A DNA stretch of 43,101 nt from Candidatus Colinaster scatohippi (GTDB lineage: Bacteria > Bacillota > Clostridia > Lachnospirales > Lachnospiraceae), in contig JAGHUN010000042.1 of the NCBI GenBank assembly GCA_018064805.1, positions 1 to 43,101 on the forward strand. The letters are read 5' to 3'. Shown here piece after piece: positions 10,597 through 19,878 of this stretch (positions within the stretch are counted from its first letter, which is position 1; each line of letters begins with the position of its first letter). Made by a program: the position numbers and the translations under genes. The notes below the pieces were generated by a model, which saw only the letters and a program-made list of their open reading frames with translations, searched no databases and was not told the origin of the DNA.

Positions 10597-12366
10597 CTAC
10601 ATTTTCTCGGGCGCTTCAAAACCAAGAAGATCGATACATGTCTCAAGAATATCTCGGCATAATACCAATACAGATATATATCCCTTCTTCTTATTCTCAT
10701 CCTCTTCTACAAGAATTCTTGTATCATGGTAGAAGCTGTTAAATGCATTGGCAAGTCCATAAATATATGCACATATCTTATGAGGTGCAACCTCATCAAA
10801 TGCGGACTGAATTACAGGTGCAAAGCCCGCAAGTTCACGTAAAAGCGCCTTTCCTGATTCACTGTCAGGTGTCTGAATTGCCAGATTTGAAAGTTCACCC
10901 CCCTGTTCAACATATTTGTTAAGGATTGACTTGATTCTGACAATTGTATAGAGGATATACGGACCTGTATTGCCTTCGCTTGATGTAAACTTATCTACAT
11001 CAAATATATAATCCTTAGCTGCCTGGTTAGACAAATCACCATATTTGATTGCAGCAAGTCCAACAATCTTACTGATTTGCTCAGCCTCTTTAGCATCCAT
11101 CTCTCTATTCTCGGTAATCTTACTAAGCATTCTCTCATTAATATCCGAGATAAGATATTCAAGTCGCATAACTCCGCCATCACGTGTCTTAAACGGCTTA
11201 CCATCCTTACCGTTAACTGTTCCAAAACCGATATGAACAAGCTCAGTGGTCTCATCAACCAGTTTTGTTTTCTTGGCACATCTGAATACCTGTTCAAAAT
11301 ATAAATCCTGACGCTTATCTGTAAGATAAACAATCTTATCTGGGTGATATGTCTTCATACGATCCATTATTGTCGCAAGATCTGTTGTATTATACAGAGA
11401 TGCCCCATCACTTTTAAGAATCATGCATGGTGGCATTTCCTTAGTATCTGTCTCTTCTTTGACATCAACAACCAAAGCTCCGTCAGAAAGATATGCATAT
11501 CCGCCATCCTTCATATACTGAACCATTCCCGGAATAATATCATGAACATCACTTTCGCCCTTCCAAAGGTCGAAATCAACATTAAGATTAGCATAATTAC
11601 GCTTCAAATCACTTACGGATACAGCAATTATATGATCCCACAGAGCACGATATCCGCGAACTCCTGACTGAAGCTTATATGTTGCATCCATTGCTTTAGC
11701 CTTATATTCCTCATCAGCCTTACTCTTTCCTGAAGCTGTAGGATATATTTCCTCAAGTTCCGAAATAGTAAATGGTGCTTCAGCCGGATACTCACCCTCA
11801 TAATTCTCGTCAAAATATGGAAGTTCAGGCTTTCTTTCCTTAAGTTCCGTAATAACAAGACCCATCTGGAGTCCCCAGTCACCCAGGTGAATATCTCCTA
11901 TAGTCTCATGCCCCATATAGCGGCAAATTCTCTTAATACTCTCACCGATAACAGCACTTCTTAAATGCCCAACATGAAGAGGCTTAGCCACATTAGGTCC
12001 ACCGTAATCAACCATAACCATCTTCTTATCCGGCACAACCAGTCCGAATTTCTTGGACTCGTCCTTCATCATCTCGTCAACATATTCACCAAGCCACTGA
12101 GATTTAATATTAATATTAAGGAAACCCGGATTAACTGCCTCAACCTTTTCAAAAACAGCACTGCCTGCAAGTCTTTCAGCAATCTCACCTGCAATCATAA
12201 TCGGTGCCTTATGATATAACTTTGCTCCGGCCATTGCACCATTGCACTGATACTCGCACAAATCCGGTCGATTAGAAACTGTTACATTTCCAAGCTTCTC
12301 ATCATATCCCGCATCTACAAATGCCTTTTTAACCTCTTCTGAAATCAATTCAAGTATACTTTTCAT
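10597..12366 (-). CDS. argS: Arginyl-tRNA synthetase
   Basis: 589 aa; VDYGGPNVAKPLHVGHLRSAVIGESI (HVGH), LGDWGLQMG, FKTRDGGVMRLEYLI, ILYTIVRIKSIL. Confidence 0.96.
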   Translation of the reverse strand: MKSILELISEEVKKAFVDAGYDEKLGNVTVSNRPDLCEYQCNGAMAGAKLYHKAPIMIAGEIAERLAGSAVFEKVEAVNPGFLNINIKSQWLGEYVDEMMKDESKKFGLVVPDKKMVMVDYGGPNVAKPLHVGHLRSAVIGESIKRICRYMGHETIGDIHLGDWGLQMGLVITELKERKPELPYFDENYEGEYPAEAPFTISELEEIYPTASGKSKADEEYKAKAMDATYKLQSGVRGYRALWDHIIAVSVSDLKRNYANLNVDFDLWKGESDVHDIIPGMVQYMKDGGYAYLSDGALVVDVKEETDTKEMPPCMILKSDGASLYNTTDLATIMDRMKTYHPDKIVYLTDKRQDLYFEQVFRCAKKTKLVDETTELVHIGFGTVNGKDGKPFKTRDGGVMRLEYLISDINERMLSKITENREMDAKEAEQISKIVGLAAIKYGDLSNQAAKDYIFDVDKFTSSEGNTGPYILYTIVRIKSILNKYVEQGGELSNLAIQTPDSESGKALLRELAGFAPVIQSAFDEVAPHKICAYIYGLANAFNSFYHDTRILVEEDENKKKGYISVLVLCRDILETCIDLLGFEAPEKM

Positions 12367-12450
12367 ATCTCTCCTAAATCGCCTTTTTCTCTACTAGTTG
12401 TGTATCACCATACAAAATACACATACATCTTGTATTTTAGCATAAAAAAA

Positions 12451-12483
12451 GACGGAATGCCACTAAATTCAAGTGTTTCCGCC
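12451..12483 (-). terminator. Intrinsic terminator downstream of queH
   Basis: Minus strand GGCGGAAaCACT...AGTGgcaTTCCGTC followed by TTTTTTT. Confidence 0.75.
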
Positions 12484-12564
12484 TACTTATAACTACAATA
12501 TTTCCACTTACTCCTGCAAGTCCATATAAACCTGTACACATTCATAATAATTCATCGGATTAAG

Positions 12565-13335
12565 TCATGACATCTCTGCCCTTTCACGCTCTCTCTGATT
12601 CTTAGAATACACACAGCCACAGTAATCCTGCCTGTACAGATTAAACTCTTTTGATAGTTCTATACTTCTTAAATATCCGCCTTCCTTTTTAAAGTCACTG
12701 GGAAGCCACTTAACTCCACCGATTTCCTCAGCAACTCTATATCCAATGCTGTTCAAAAGCTGCTCATCCTTAAGAGGACTTAATGTAAGTGTCGTCGTAA
12801 AATAGTCAAATCCACAGTCTCTTGCCACCTTTGCACTCTGCTTGAGTCTTAATTCAAAGCACCTGGCACACCTCTCCCCTCTCTCGGGGCAATCCTCATA
12901 ACCCTTTGCAATCTGAATAAAATAACTGGGGTTATATTTATCAACAATAAGTTCAATCCTCCCCCTGCTTGCGCATTCAAGCAATCCATCTTCTGTATTC
13001 ACGGCATATGCTTCGCTATCGGTATTGGGGATTGCTTTTGTGTCACCATCTATCACAGATTTTCCTATTTTCGCCATTTTTTCAATATATTCGTTTGTAT
13101 TATATATATCAATAAGCCTCTTTAATTCGTCTGCTCTTTTATCATACTCCTCTTCATTTGTTATATTAGGATTAAAGAAATACACAGTTGTATTGAAATA
13201 GTTTCTGACCCTTTCCATGCAGGTACTGCTACACGGTGCACAACAGGCATGTAGAAGAAGCCTTTTTTCCTCTTTACTGTCCTTACATTGTTCAATTATT
13301 TTCCACATTTCCTTATTATAATTGATCTTATTCAT
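12565..13335 (-). CDS. queH: Epoxyqueuosine reductase QueH-like (DUF208)
   Basis: 256 aa; LLLHACCAPCSSTCMERV, CPERGERCARCFELRL, YRQDYCGCVYSKNQR. Confidence 0.92.
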   Translation of the reverse strand: MNKINYNKEMWKIIEQCKDSKEEKRLLLHACCAPCSSTCMERVRNYFNTTVYFFNPNITNEEEYDKRADELKRLIDIYNTNEYIEKMAKIGKSVIDGDTKAIPNTDSEAYAVNTEDGLLECASRGRIELIVDKYNPSYFIQIAKGYEDCPERGERCARCFELRLKQSAKVARDCGFDYFTTTLTLSPLKDEQLLNSIGYRVAEEIGGVKWLPSDFKKEGGYLRSIELSKEFNLYRQDYCGCVYSKNQRERERAEMS

Positions 13336-13342
13336 CCTACCG

Positions 13343-13406
13343 CAACCTTACAATGCCCCTGCAATTCTCCTACTACAACCTTACAATGCCCCTGCAATTC
13401 TCCTAC
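13343..13406. repeat. Direct duplication, ~31-bp unit with 33-bp period, immediately upstream of queH
   Basis: caaccttacaatgcccctgcaattctcctac occurs at 13343 and 13376. Confidence 0.95.
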
Positions 13407-13416
13407 TGCTGCCTCA

Positions 13417-14757
13417 CTATAACTCCACTATTACCGCTTCAATCTCCTTTGACGAGGCCTTAATCTGTCCCTGCACCATATCTGCTTTACCGCCACCCTT
13501 AGCATCAAACCTCTCTCTAAGCGCTGCTGCAAGTTCTCTTGAATCCTTCAGTGCACTTCCACCAAAGTATCTATATCCATTCTCATCATCCCCGGACATA
13601 ACAGCAACATAACCCTTATATAGAGACAACATATAATTATAAATATTTTTCATTGAATTAGCAGGGAAATCAGGGCTAACGAATTTAATATAATTTCCTT
13701 CTACAACAGGTCCCTTATCTGATATTATTTCCTCACCAATCACACCAATGTCCTGCACTCCTACGGGTAATTCACTGTTAATCTGTGCAATAATATTTTC
13801 TTCCAAAGCCGTAGCAAGCTTTCCCTTCAACATTCCTATCTCATCTATATGAGCCTTGACCAATTCCTGTATATTATCAGAAGATGTTGTAAGTATACCT
13901 GTAAGCCCCTTAATTATTTCATGTTCAGAATTAATAAATTCAAGCGCCCTTCTTCCGGCAAGCATTGATATTCTCACTCCACCCTTCCAGTTGATAACGC
14001 TGATAACCTTAATAATTCCGACCTCACCGGTTCTTTTTACGTGCGGAGCACAGCAGGCACATATATCAACAGTTTCTTTTTCGTCCGCAATTGTGATAAG
14101 TCGTACCTGTCCATCAATCTCTATTTTGCTCCTATAATTAAGCTCCTGTAATTCCTCTCCGTCCGGATAAGTGTCCGTTATGGGCATGTTGGCATATATT
14201 ATGCGATTAGCTTCCTTCTCCATAGCCATAACCTGATCATAGGTAAGCAATCCGTTAATATCCAGGGTTACATAGTTGTCATCACTAAGATGAAAGCCAA
14301 CATTATCAAATCCATAATTATTGTGAATAACACCCGTTAGTATATGTTCACCTGAATGATTCTGCATCCTGTCATATCGAAAAGCATAATCGAGTTCACA
14401 CTTGACTGCGCTTCCGGCCTCTATGGCAGCCCCCACTTTATATACAACAATTTCCCTTTCATCTTCACCTATTGCCTCTGCAATCCCCTTATTATCCAGT
14501 ATTTCTTTAATATTCTTATCAAGTGCTTTATATAATTTACCATCAAGAAGTCGTATCGCGTTATATTGGTCATCAGCAGTCTCAAGTAATCCCGGCATAA
14601 TATATATGCTTCCGGTATCTGCATTCTGCCCACCTTCTTCAGGAAAAAATACACTCTCCCTAAGGGTTATGTAATATTCTCCTTCCACTTCTGTACATGA
14701 GGTTACTCTCGTCTCGTTTTCTGTTAAATAACTGTCTTTTTCATATAATTTAATCAT
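13417..14757 (-). CDS. Alanyl-tRNA editing protein, AlaX-like with C-terminal DHHA1-like region
   Basis: 446 aa; FFPEEGGQNADTGSI, QNHSGEHILTGVI (HxxxH), CACCAPHVKRTGEVG, FGGSALKDSRELAAALRERFDAKGGGKADMVQG. Confidence 0.88.
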   Translation of the reverse strand: MIKLYEKDSYLTENETRVTSCTEVEGEYYITLRESVFFPEEGGQNADTGSIYIMPGLLETADDQYNAIRLLDGKLYKALDKNIKEILDNKGIAEAIGEDEREIVVYKVGAAIEAGSAVKCELDYAFRYDRMQNHSGEHILTGVIHNNYGFDNVGFHLSDDNYVTLDINGLLTYDQVMAMEKEANRIIYANMPITDTYPDGEELQELNYRSKIEIDGQVRLITIADEKETVDICACCAPHVKRTGEVGIIKVISVINWKGGVRISMLAGRRALEFINSEHEIIKGLTGILTTSSDNIQELVKAHIDEIGMLKGKLATALEENIIAQINSELPVGVQDIGVIGEEIISDKGPVVEGNYIKFVSPDFPANSMKNIYNYMLSLYKGYVAVMSGDDENGYRYFGGSALKDSRELAAALRERFDAKGGGKADMVQGQIKASSKEIEAVIVEL

Positions 14758-14764
14758 AATATAA

Positions 14765-15811
14765 TTATCCCCTTGCGCCGGTTATTACCTTCCATGTCTT
14801 TGGCATTATTTTCTTAACAAAACCGGCTATCAGTACAATCAATCCCATTGTAACAATCGGTGCTATTATATAATCAAGAATAGCTGCCAGCGCACTATAG
14901 CCCCATACAAGCAGCCACAGCTTTTCAAATACCTCAAGTATAAAAGTATGTATACAATAACCAAAGAACGAAATCTGCAAAAACCATTTAGGTTCCTTTG
15001 CCATAAGTCTGTCCATTGGCAACAACCAAACTGCAAATATTGTTAATGTTATTCGCATAAAATTCAAGGGCTCATTTGCTGTAACATAACAATTTAGCAA
15101 CATACATGCTGCAAGAAGCCCAAAGCCAAGCTTTTCATTTTTCCTGTATATAATATCCTTATGATTCACTGCAATATATGCACCAATCAGATAGTATATG
15201 CATCTGTCATACCGATCAAACAGATAAGGCGTAGTCGGCAAAAATATGTATAAGGCCACCAAAAATAAGGTTATTACTCCAATATACAGCCTGCCTCTGT
15301 TTTTCACCAATAAATATATAAGAGGCGAAAGTATCACAAAAATAATCAGATTACGTAGATACCACAGAGAGCCATTATAATCCACATTCCACAATGAATA
15401 TAAATATGTTAACGGCGACAGCTTAACCGGTTCCATATTCATCCTGGAGGCAATCGGCGGAAAATGTGTCATAAATGCAAAATAAATAAAGCCCACCAGA
15501 TTCCAAATCAGGTATGGAATAAACAGACTCTTAAATCTGCTCACATACTTTCTTTTTATCGTCTCTATGGTTAATTCATAATTAACAAAAAAAAGATATG
15601 CTGATAGCATAAAGAAAAATGGTACGCAAAACTCTTCAAATCTATGGAGATATTCTTCAAAATGATACACAACTCCATTAAACAGCGAATCCGGCCTAAT
15701 ACCGTATATTTCAATGTTATAAGTATGAATCCATATAACAAGCGCTGCCATAATTGCATTTAGATATACAATTTTCCTCTGCATTTCTTCCTTAGTTAAT
15801 CTGTTTTCCAT
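14765..15811 (-). CDS. Acyltransferase 3 family membrane protein
   Basis: 348 aa, multi-TM; MAALVIWIHTYN, CVPFFFMLSAYLFF, LWYLRNLIIFVILSPLI. Confidence 0.8.
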   Translation of the reverse strand: MENRLTKEEMQRKIVYLNAIMAALVIWIHTYNIEIYGIRPDSLFNGVVYHFEEYLHRFEEFCVPFFFMLSAYLFFVNYELTIETIKRKYVSRFKSLFIPYLIWNLVGFIYFAFMTHFPPIASRMNMEPVKLSPLTYLYSLWNVDYNGSLWYLRNLIIFVILSPLIYLLVKNRGRLYIGVITLFLVALYIFLPTTPYLFDRYDRCIYYLIGAYIAVNHKDIIYRKNEKLGFGLLAACMLLNCYVTANEPLNFMRITLTIFAVWLLPMDRLMAKEPKWFLQISFFGYCIHTFILEVFEKLWLLVWGYSALAAILDYIIAPIVTMGLIVLIAGFVKKIMPKTWKVITGARG

Positions 15812-15880
15812 TTACTACTCCATTGCCATCATATTTTTTATAAATAGCATTTAGTAAGAGATACATTTTGCATACTAATA

Positions 15881-16945
15881 CTACAGTTTAAATATTTTTT
15901 TCAAAATATCATCATTAAAGAGCACTTCCTTAGCCTTCTCTCTGTACTGCTCTTCATGAAGATAAGTATGTCTGAACGGCTTTATTGCCGGTGCCTTATC
16001 AATAGCATCAATATAATCCTGAACATCTAGGTCCAAAGTTGCCACAAAATCAAAGAAACCGGTCCTCGTTAAAAAGTCACGCACTCTATCCTGACGATGA
16101 TCCTGAACAATACTCATCAAATATGTTGCAATACCAACCTGCAATCCATGAATTGTCGGCTTTTTGCCATACTGGTCTATCGCGTGGCTGATCAGATGCT
16201 CACTACCGCTTGTCGGGGCTGAACTTCCTGCTATTTCATTAGCAATTCCACACATAGCCAGCGAATTAAGCAATTCCTTCATAAACCATTCATCAGTTAT
16301 TGAATCAAACTGAATTCTGGCTATACTGTTAATCGACTTTTTTGCAACCATTATTGCTACATCATTAGTCGTGGCATAACCATTATCAGCCTCAAACTGC
16401 CAGTCATAATTCGCTGTAATCTTACACACCATATCCCCTATACCTGCATGTAAGAAACGAAGCGGTGCACTTTTAATAACATCTGTATCTGCAATTATTC
16501 CAAATGCCATTTTAGCAGGCACTGATTTTCTTTTTCCCTTAATAAGAAGTGACGCACTTGCACTCGAAAAACCATCATTGGAGGTTGATGTCGGAACACT
16601 TATATAAGCAATCTTACGCAAGAAGCCACAGTATTTGGCAGTATCTATAACCTTTCCACCACCTATACCTATAACAGCCTGCGTCTCATTAGGCATAGAA
16701 AAAGCAAGGTCTGTTATATCTTCAATATTGCTCGAATCAGGCTCCATATTCATCAAAACCTCAACATCATTTGCCTCAAGCGACTTAAGAACACGTTCCC
16801 CAAACATATCTGTCAGATTATCACCAAAGAAAAGTGCAACCTTAGTCAACCCATTCTCCTTCAGGTAGCTGCCAATTTCTGACAAAGCTCCTTTTTCTAT
16901 CTTTATGAACGCCGGTATTGTAATACTTGTTGTCGTCATTCCCAT
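15881..16945 (-). CDS. Iron-containing dehydrogenase of the glycerol-1-phosphate dehydrogenase (EgsA/AraM) type
   Basis: 354 aa; GIGGGKVIDTAKYCGF, SVPTSTSNDGFSSASASL, AGIGDMVCKITANYDW, SGSEHLISHAID. Confidence 0.8.
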   Translation of the reverse strand: MGMTTTSITIPAFIKIEKGALSEIGSYLKENGLTKVALFFGDNLTDMFGERVLKSLEANDVEVLMNMEPDSSNIEDITDLAFSMPNETQAVIGIGGGKVIDTAKYCGFLRKIAYISVPTSTSNDGFSSASASLLIKGKRKSVPAKMAFGIIADTDVIKSAPLRFLHAGIGDMVCKITANYDWQFEADNGYATTNDVAIMVAKKSINSIARIQFDSITDEWFMKELLNSLAMCGIANEIAGSSAPTSGSEHLISHAIDQYGKKPTIHGLQVGIATYLMSIVQDHRQDRVRDFLTRTGFFDFVATLDLDVQDYIDAIDKAPAIKPFRHTYLHEEQYREKAKEVLFNDDILKKIFKL

Positions 16946-18010
16946 TTATTCCACCATAACCTTTCCTGCTAATACATTCTGATAGTCCGCATAATTTTTA
17001 CGCAGCAGCTCCGGAGTATTAAGTTCATACGGACACTTTGACATACAGCTTCCACAATTAATACAATCATTTATCTTATTCATTTCCTGTTGCATCTGCT
17101 CATTTAACCAGTTCTTAGACGGTGCCCTCCTAAGCATAAGCGACATCCTGGCACACTGGTTAATCATTATCCCCTTAGGACATGGCATACAATATCCACA
17201 TCCTCTGCAGAACTCGCCCATAAGCTCTGCCTGTTCCTTTTTTATAAACGCTTGCATATCCTCAGAAAAAGCAGGCGGATTATCCATATAGTCAAGCCAT
17301 TCATCCAACTCGCTCATCTTCTGTATTCCCCAAATTGGAACAACATTGTCAAACTGCGAGATAAATGCCATAGCTGCCTTCGAATTATTAATCAAGCCAC
17401 CGGCAAGCCCCTTCATTGCAATGAATCCTACATTCTTCTCCTTAGCAAGCTTAACAAGCTCCTTCTCCCGGTCAGAAGCAAGATAACTGAACGGATACTG
17501 AATAGTCTCATAAAGTCCGGAATTAACACACTCAAATGCAATTTCAATCTTATGGGCAGTTACACCAATATGTCTGATTTTTCCCTGATCCTTTGCCTCA
17601 AGCATACACTCATACATACCGGTTCCATCACCTGGCCTATAGCACTCATTAACACAATGAAATTGGTAAATATCAATATAATCTGTCTTAAGCAGACTCA
17701 GGCTTTCATCCAACTGCTGTCTAAACCCTTCCGGTGTTGTTGCCATGGTCTTAGTCGCAATATATATTTTATCACGCATCTCAGGCCACATACTACCGAA
17801 TGCAAGACCAATCTTCTCTTCACTGTTACTATATGCCCTTGCCGTATCAAAGAAAGTCATTCCGCCCTCATAAGCTCTTCTTAGGATTTTTACAGCCTCA
17901 TCATATGAAGCTCTCTGCACCGGCAATGCACCAAATGCATTCTGAGGTGTTATAATCCCTGTACTTCCCAAGGAAACCTTTTTAATGCCAAGTTGTTTTC
18001 CATTCTCCAC
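16946..18010 (-). CDS. Aldo/keto reductase with C-terminal 4Fe-4S ferredoxin-like domain
   Basis: 354 aa; FDTARAYSNSEEKIG, YIDIYQFHCVN, GCGYCMPCPKGI, CINCGSCMSKCPYELNTPELL. Confidence 0.9.
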   Translation of the reverse strand: MENGKQLGIKKVSLGSTGIITPQNAFGALPVQRASYDEAVKILRRAYEGGMTFFDTARAYSNSEEKIGLAFGSMWPEMRDKIYIATKTMATTPEGFRQQLDESLSLLKTDYIDIYQFHCVNECYRPGDGTGMYECMLEAKDQGKIRHIGVTAHKIEIAFECVNSGLYETIQYPFSYLASDREKELVKLAKEKNVGFIAMKGLAGGLINNSKAAMAFISQFDNVVPIWGIQKMSELDEWLDYMDNPPAFSEDMQAFIKKEQAELMGEFCRGCGYCMPCPKGIMINQCARMSLMLRRAPSKNWLNEQMQQEMNKINDCINCGSCMSKCPYELNTPELLRKNYADYQNVLAGKVMVE

Positions 18011-18205
18011 CTGTATACTTCTCCTTACTAATTAAATCTACATTGAATTTTGTAACGAAATAAGTTGTTTCTTAAAATTCATCCGGCCTGTCATAATGTG
18101 CACTATGACTGCAATCCTCCATATATTCCTTTTAGCATCTAGATCACTGATTTCATTCATATATTCTTCCACCAAGCCAAGCATAACATATGTAATCCAT
18201 CAATT

Positions 18206-18268
18206 CTGTAATATACTACATCCGTCCTGTAGTATACTATATCATTCCTGTAATATACTACATCAGTA
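18206..18268. repeat. Three copies of a 21-bp tandem repeat
   Basis: ctgtaatatactacatccgtc / ctgtagtatactatatcattc / ctgtaatatactacatcagta; each contains a near-palindromic GTArTATAyTAy core. Confidence 0.9.
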
Positions 18269-18430
18269 CCTTGTAATTTCCACACCTTTAATGGAAGATC
18301 ACCTCAAATTATAGCATAATCCGTATAAAAATAATATTAAACACTTCCTTAGCTAATACCACTCCGCAATAACTCAGCGGTATTATACTTGTTGTTTTCA
18401 ATGAAGAGGCTTTTCTTTTATGGAGGCTTT

Positions 18431-19261
18431 TCATTGAAGATAATGGCCCAGCATCTTCTTCAATTCATCACGTTTAAGTGGACGCTTTTCCGTTTCATAT
18501 GTTAGTAGTAGACTTTCACCGGGATATATTTCATTCTTCTCATACCCATCTAGCCTTTCAACTGCATCTCTCAAGTAACCTCTTTCATCAATCATCCCCA
18601 AATGCTCCAAATAAAAGACTTTTCTTTTTTCTATATTTAATACAGTAAAATCCGGGTAAATCACACCAATTCCTTCAAGATACAGCGGCATTTCATAATG
18701 ATATGGTATTCCCATAGCATACAGTGTGTCGGCTATAAGCGCCTCTGACTTCGACCTAACTATTTCCCCTTTTATTGTTTGCTGAACAGCCCGATTCAAA
18801 TCTATTGGCTTCCTATCATATGTCATAGCTTGCCACATATCAGCGTAGTCTCTATTGTCCATCTCAACCGGCTTAATTAACGTTTTCCTTCCTTCATGCA
18901 TATTATTATAAGTTTCAATAAGCATATTGGGATTGTATATACTCAATATGTAATTTAACTGGTTGAGTTCCTTTTTAGCCACTTTTCCAATTGTACTATA
19001 GTATTGTTTATAAGCAAGCTTTGTCGCAAGCGAACGCTCCGATTTCTTGATATATTCACCCTTACTGTCGCACTTTTCCTTAACATGATAGTATTGAAAT
19101 GACTCCTTGACTTTTCTAACGCGTAATCTACCTTGTACACCAGCATTTTCAACCTGATTGCTTCTTTCTACTACTTTTTCAAGCTCCTTTATTCTCCTTT
19201 TTAATGCTTCTATAACGGCACTTCCCCCAAAAATACTTACAATCTCTCTCTTTTTATTCAT
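18431..19261 (-). CDS. Hypothetical protein with C-terminal PD-(D/E)XK-nuclease-like domain; paralog of 34993-35847
   Basis: ORF track 18431-19300; start MNKKREIVSIFGG at 19261 has SD aggaggaattgg. GEIVRSKSEALIADTLYAMGIPYHYEMPLYLEG...YPDFTVLNIEKRKVFYLEHLGMIDERGY matches the E...PDF...EH arrangement of restriction-endonuclease-like folds. Confidence 0.7.
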   Translation of the reverse strand: MNKKREIVSIFGGSAVIEALKRRIKELEKVVERSNQVENAGVQGRLRVRKVKESFQYYHVKEKCDSKGEYIKKSERSLATKLAYKQYYSTIGKVAKKELNQLNYILSIYNPNMLIETYNNMHEGRKTLIKPVEMDNRDYADMWQAMTYDRKPIDLNRAVQQTIKGEIVRSKSEALIADTLYAMGIPYHYEMPLYLEGIGVIYPDFTVLNIEKRKVFYLEHLGMIDERGYLRDAVERLDGYEKNEIYPGESLLLTYETEKRPLKRDELKKMLGHYLQ

Positions 19262-19324
19262 CCAATTCCTCCTATATTGATAAACTGATGCTACAACCAA
19301 TGATTTATACCTTTTGTATGCATA

Positions 19325-19546
19325 AACCTCCTATACCCCTAGGCTCTTATACACTATCTAGCTGCGCTGGCTTGCTTGAGTATGTATTAAACGCCCACCC
19401 CCCTAGGCTCTTATACACTCCCTGGCTACGGTGGCTTGCATGGGTATGTATTAAACGCCCACTCCCCTAAGCTCTTATACACTCCCTGACATCAGCGCTT
19501 GCTTATTATATGTATTAAACGCCTACTCCCCTGAGTTCTTATACAA
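19325..19546. repeat. Tandem array of ~64-bp units (3 full copies plus partial copies at each end)
   Basis: cccctaggctcttatacac...tatgtattaaacgccya recurs with the rgctcttataca anchor at about 19341, 19405, 19469 and 19533. Confidence 0.93.
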
Positions 19547-19670
19547 AAATACAAAAAGCAAAACAAAGGCAAAACAAAATGCAAAACAAAATACAAAGCA
19601 AAAATGCCAAAACAAAATACAAAATACAAAGCAAAAAACAAATAACAAAACAAAAAATAAGTTAAAAAAC
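19545..19670. repeat. A-rich low-complexity tract built of CAAAA / GCAAAACAAAA / ATACAAA words
   Basis: Reading: acaaaaagcaaaacaaaggcaaaacaaaatgcaaaacaaaatacaaagcaaaaatgcc... Confidence 0.9.
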
Positions 19671-19715
19671 TGAAAATATCCATCCCGACCGGGATAACAC
19701 GAAATAAATAAGATA

Positions 19716-19739
19716 TCTCTGGGGCCATTGCCCCAGAGA
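19716..19739 (-). terminator. Strong hairpin downstream of purL (probable terminator, modest T-tail)
   Basis: Perfect 10-bp stem TCTCTGGGGC / GCCCCAGAGA with a 4-nt loop. Confidence 0.6.
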
Positions 19740-19878
19740 CAAAATCATTAGATTATTTGATAAACAAAACCACGTATCTGCGCCCTTGCTGTGCCTTACT
19801 CAACACCACGTATCTGTACCTTACTAAAAACCACGTATCTGGGTCCTTGCTCAACCTATACTTACAGGAAATCTACGC

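Noticed and set aside
19492-19728. 78-aa minus-strand ORF rich in F/L/Y (MAPEISYLFRVIPVGMDIFSFLTYFLFCYLFFALYFVFCF...)
   Set aside because: It is the complement of the CAAAA low-complexity tract and overlaps the purL hairpin; no supporting RBS.
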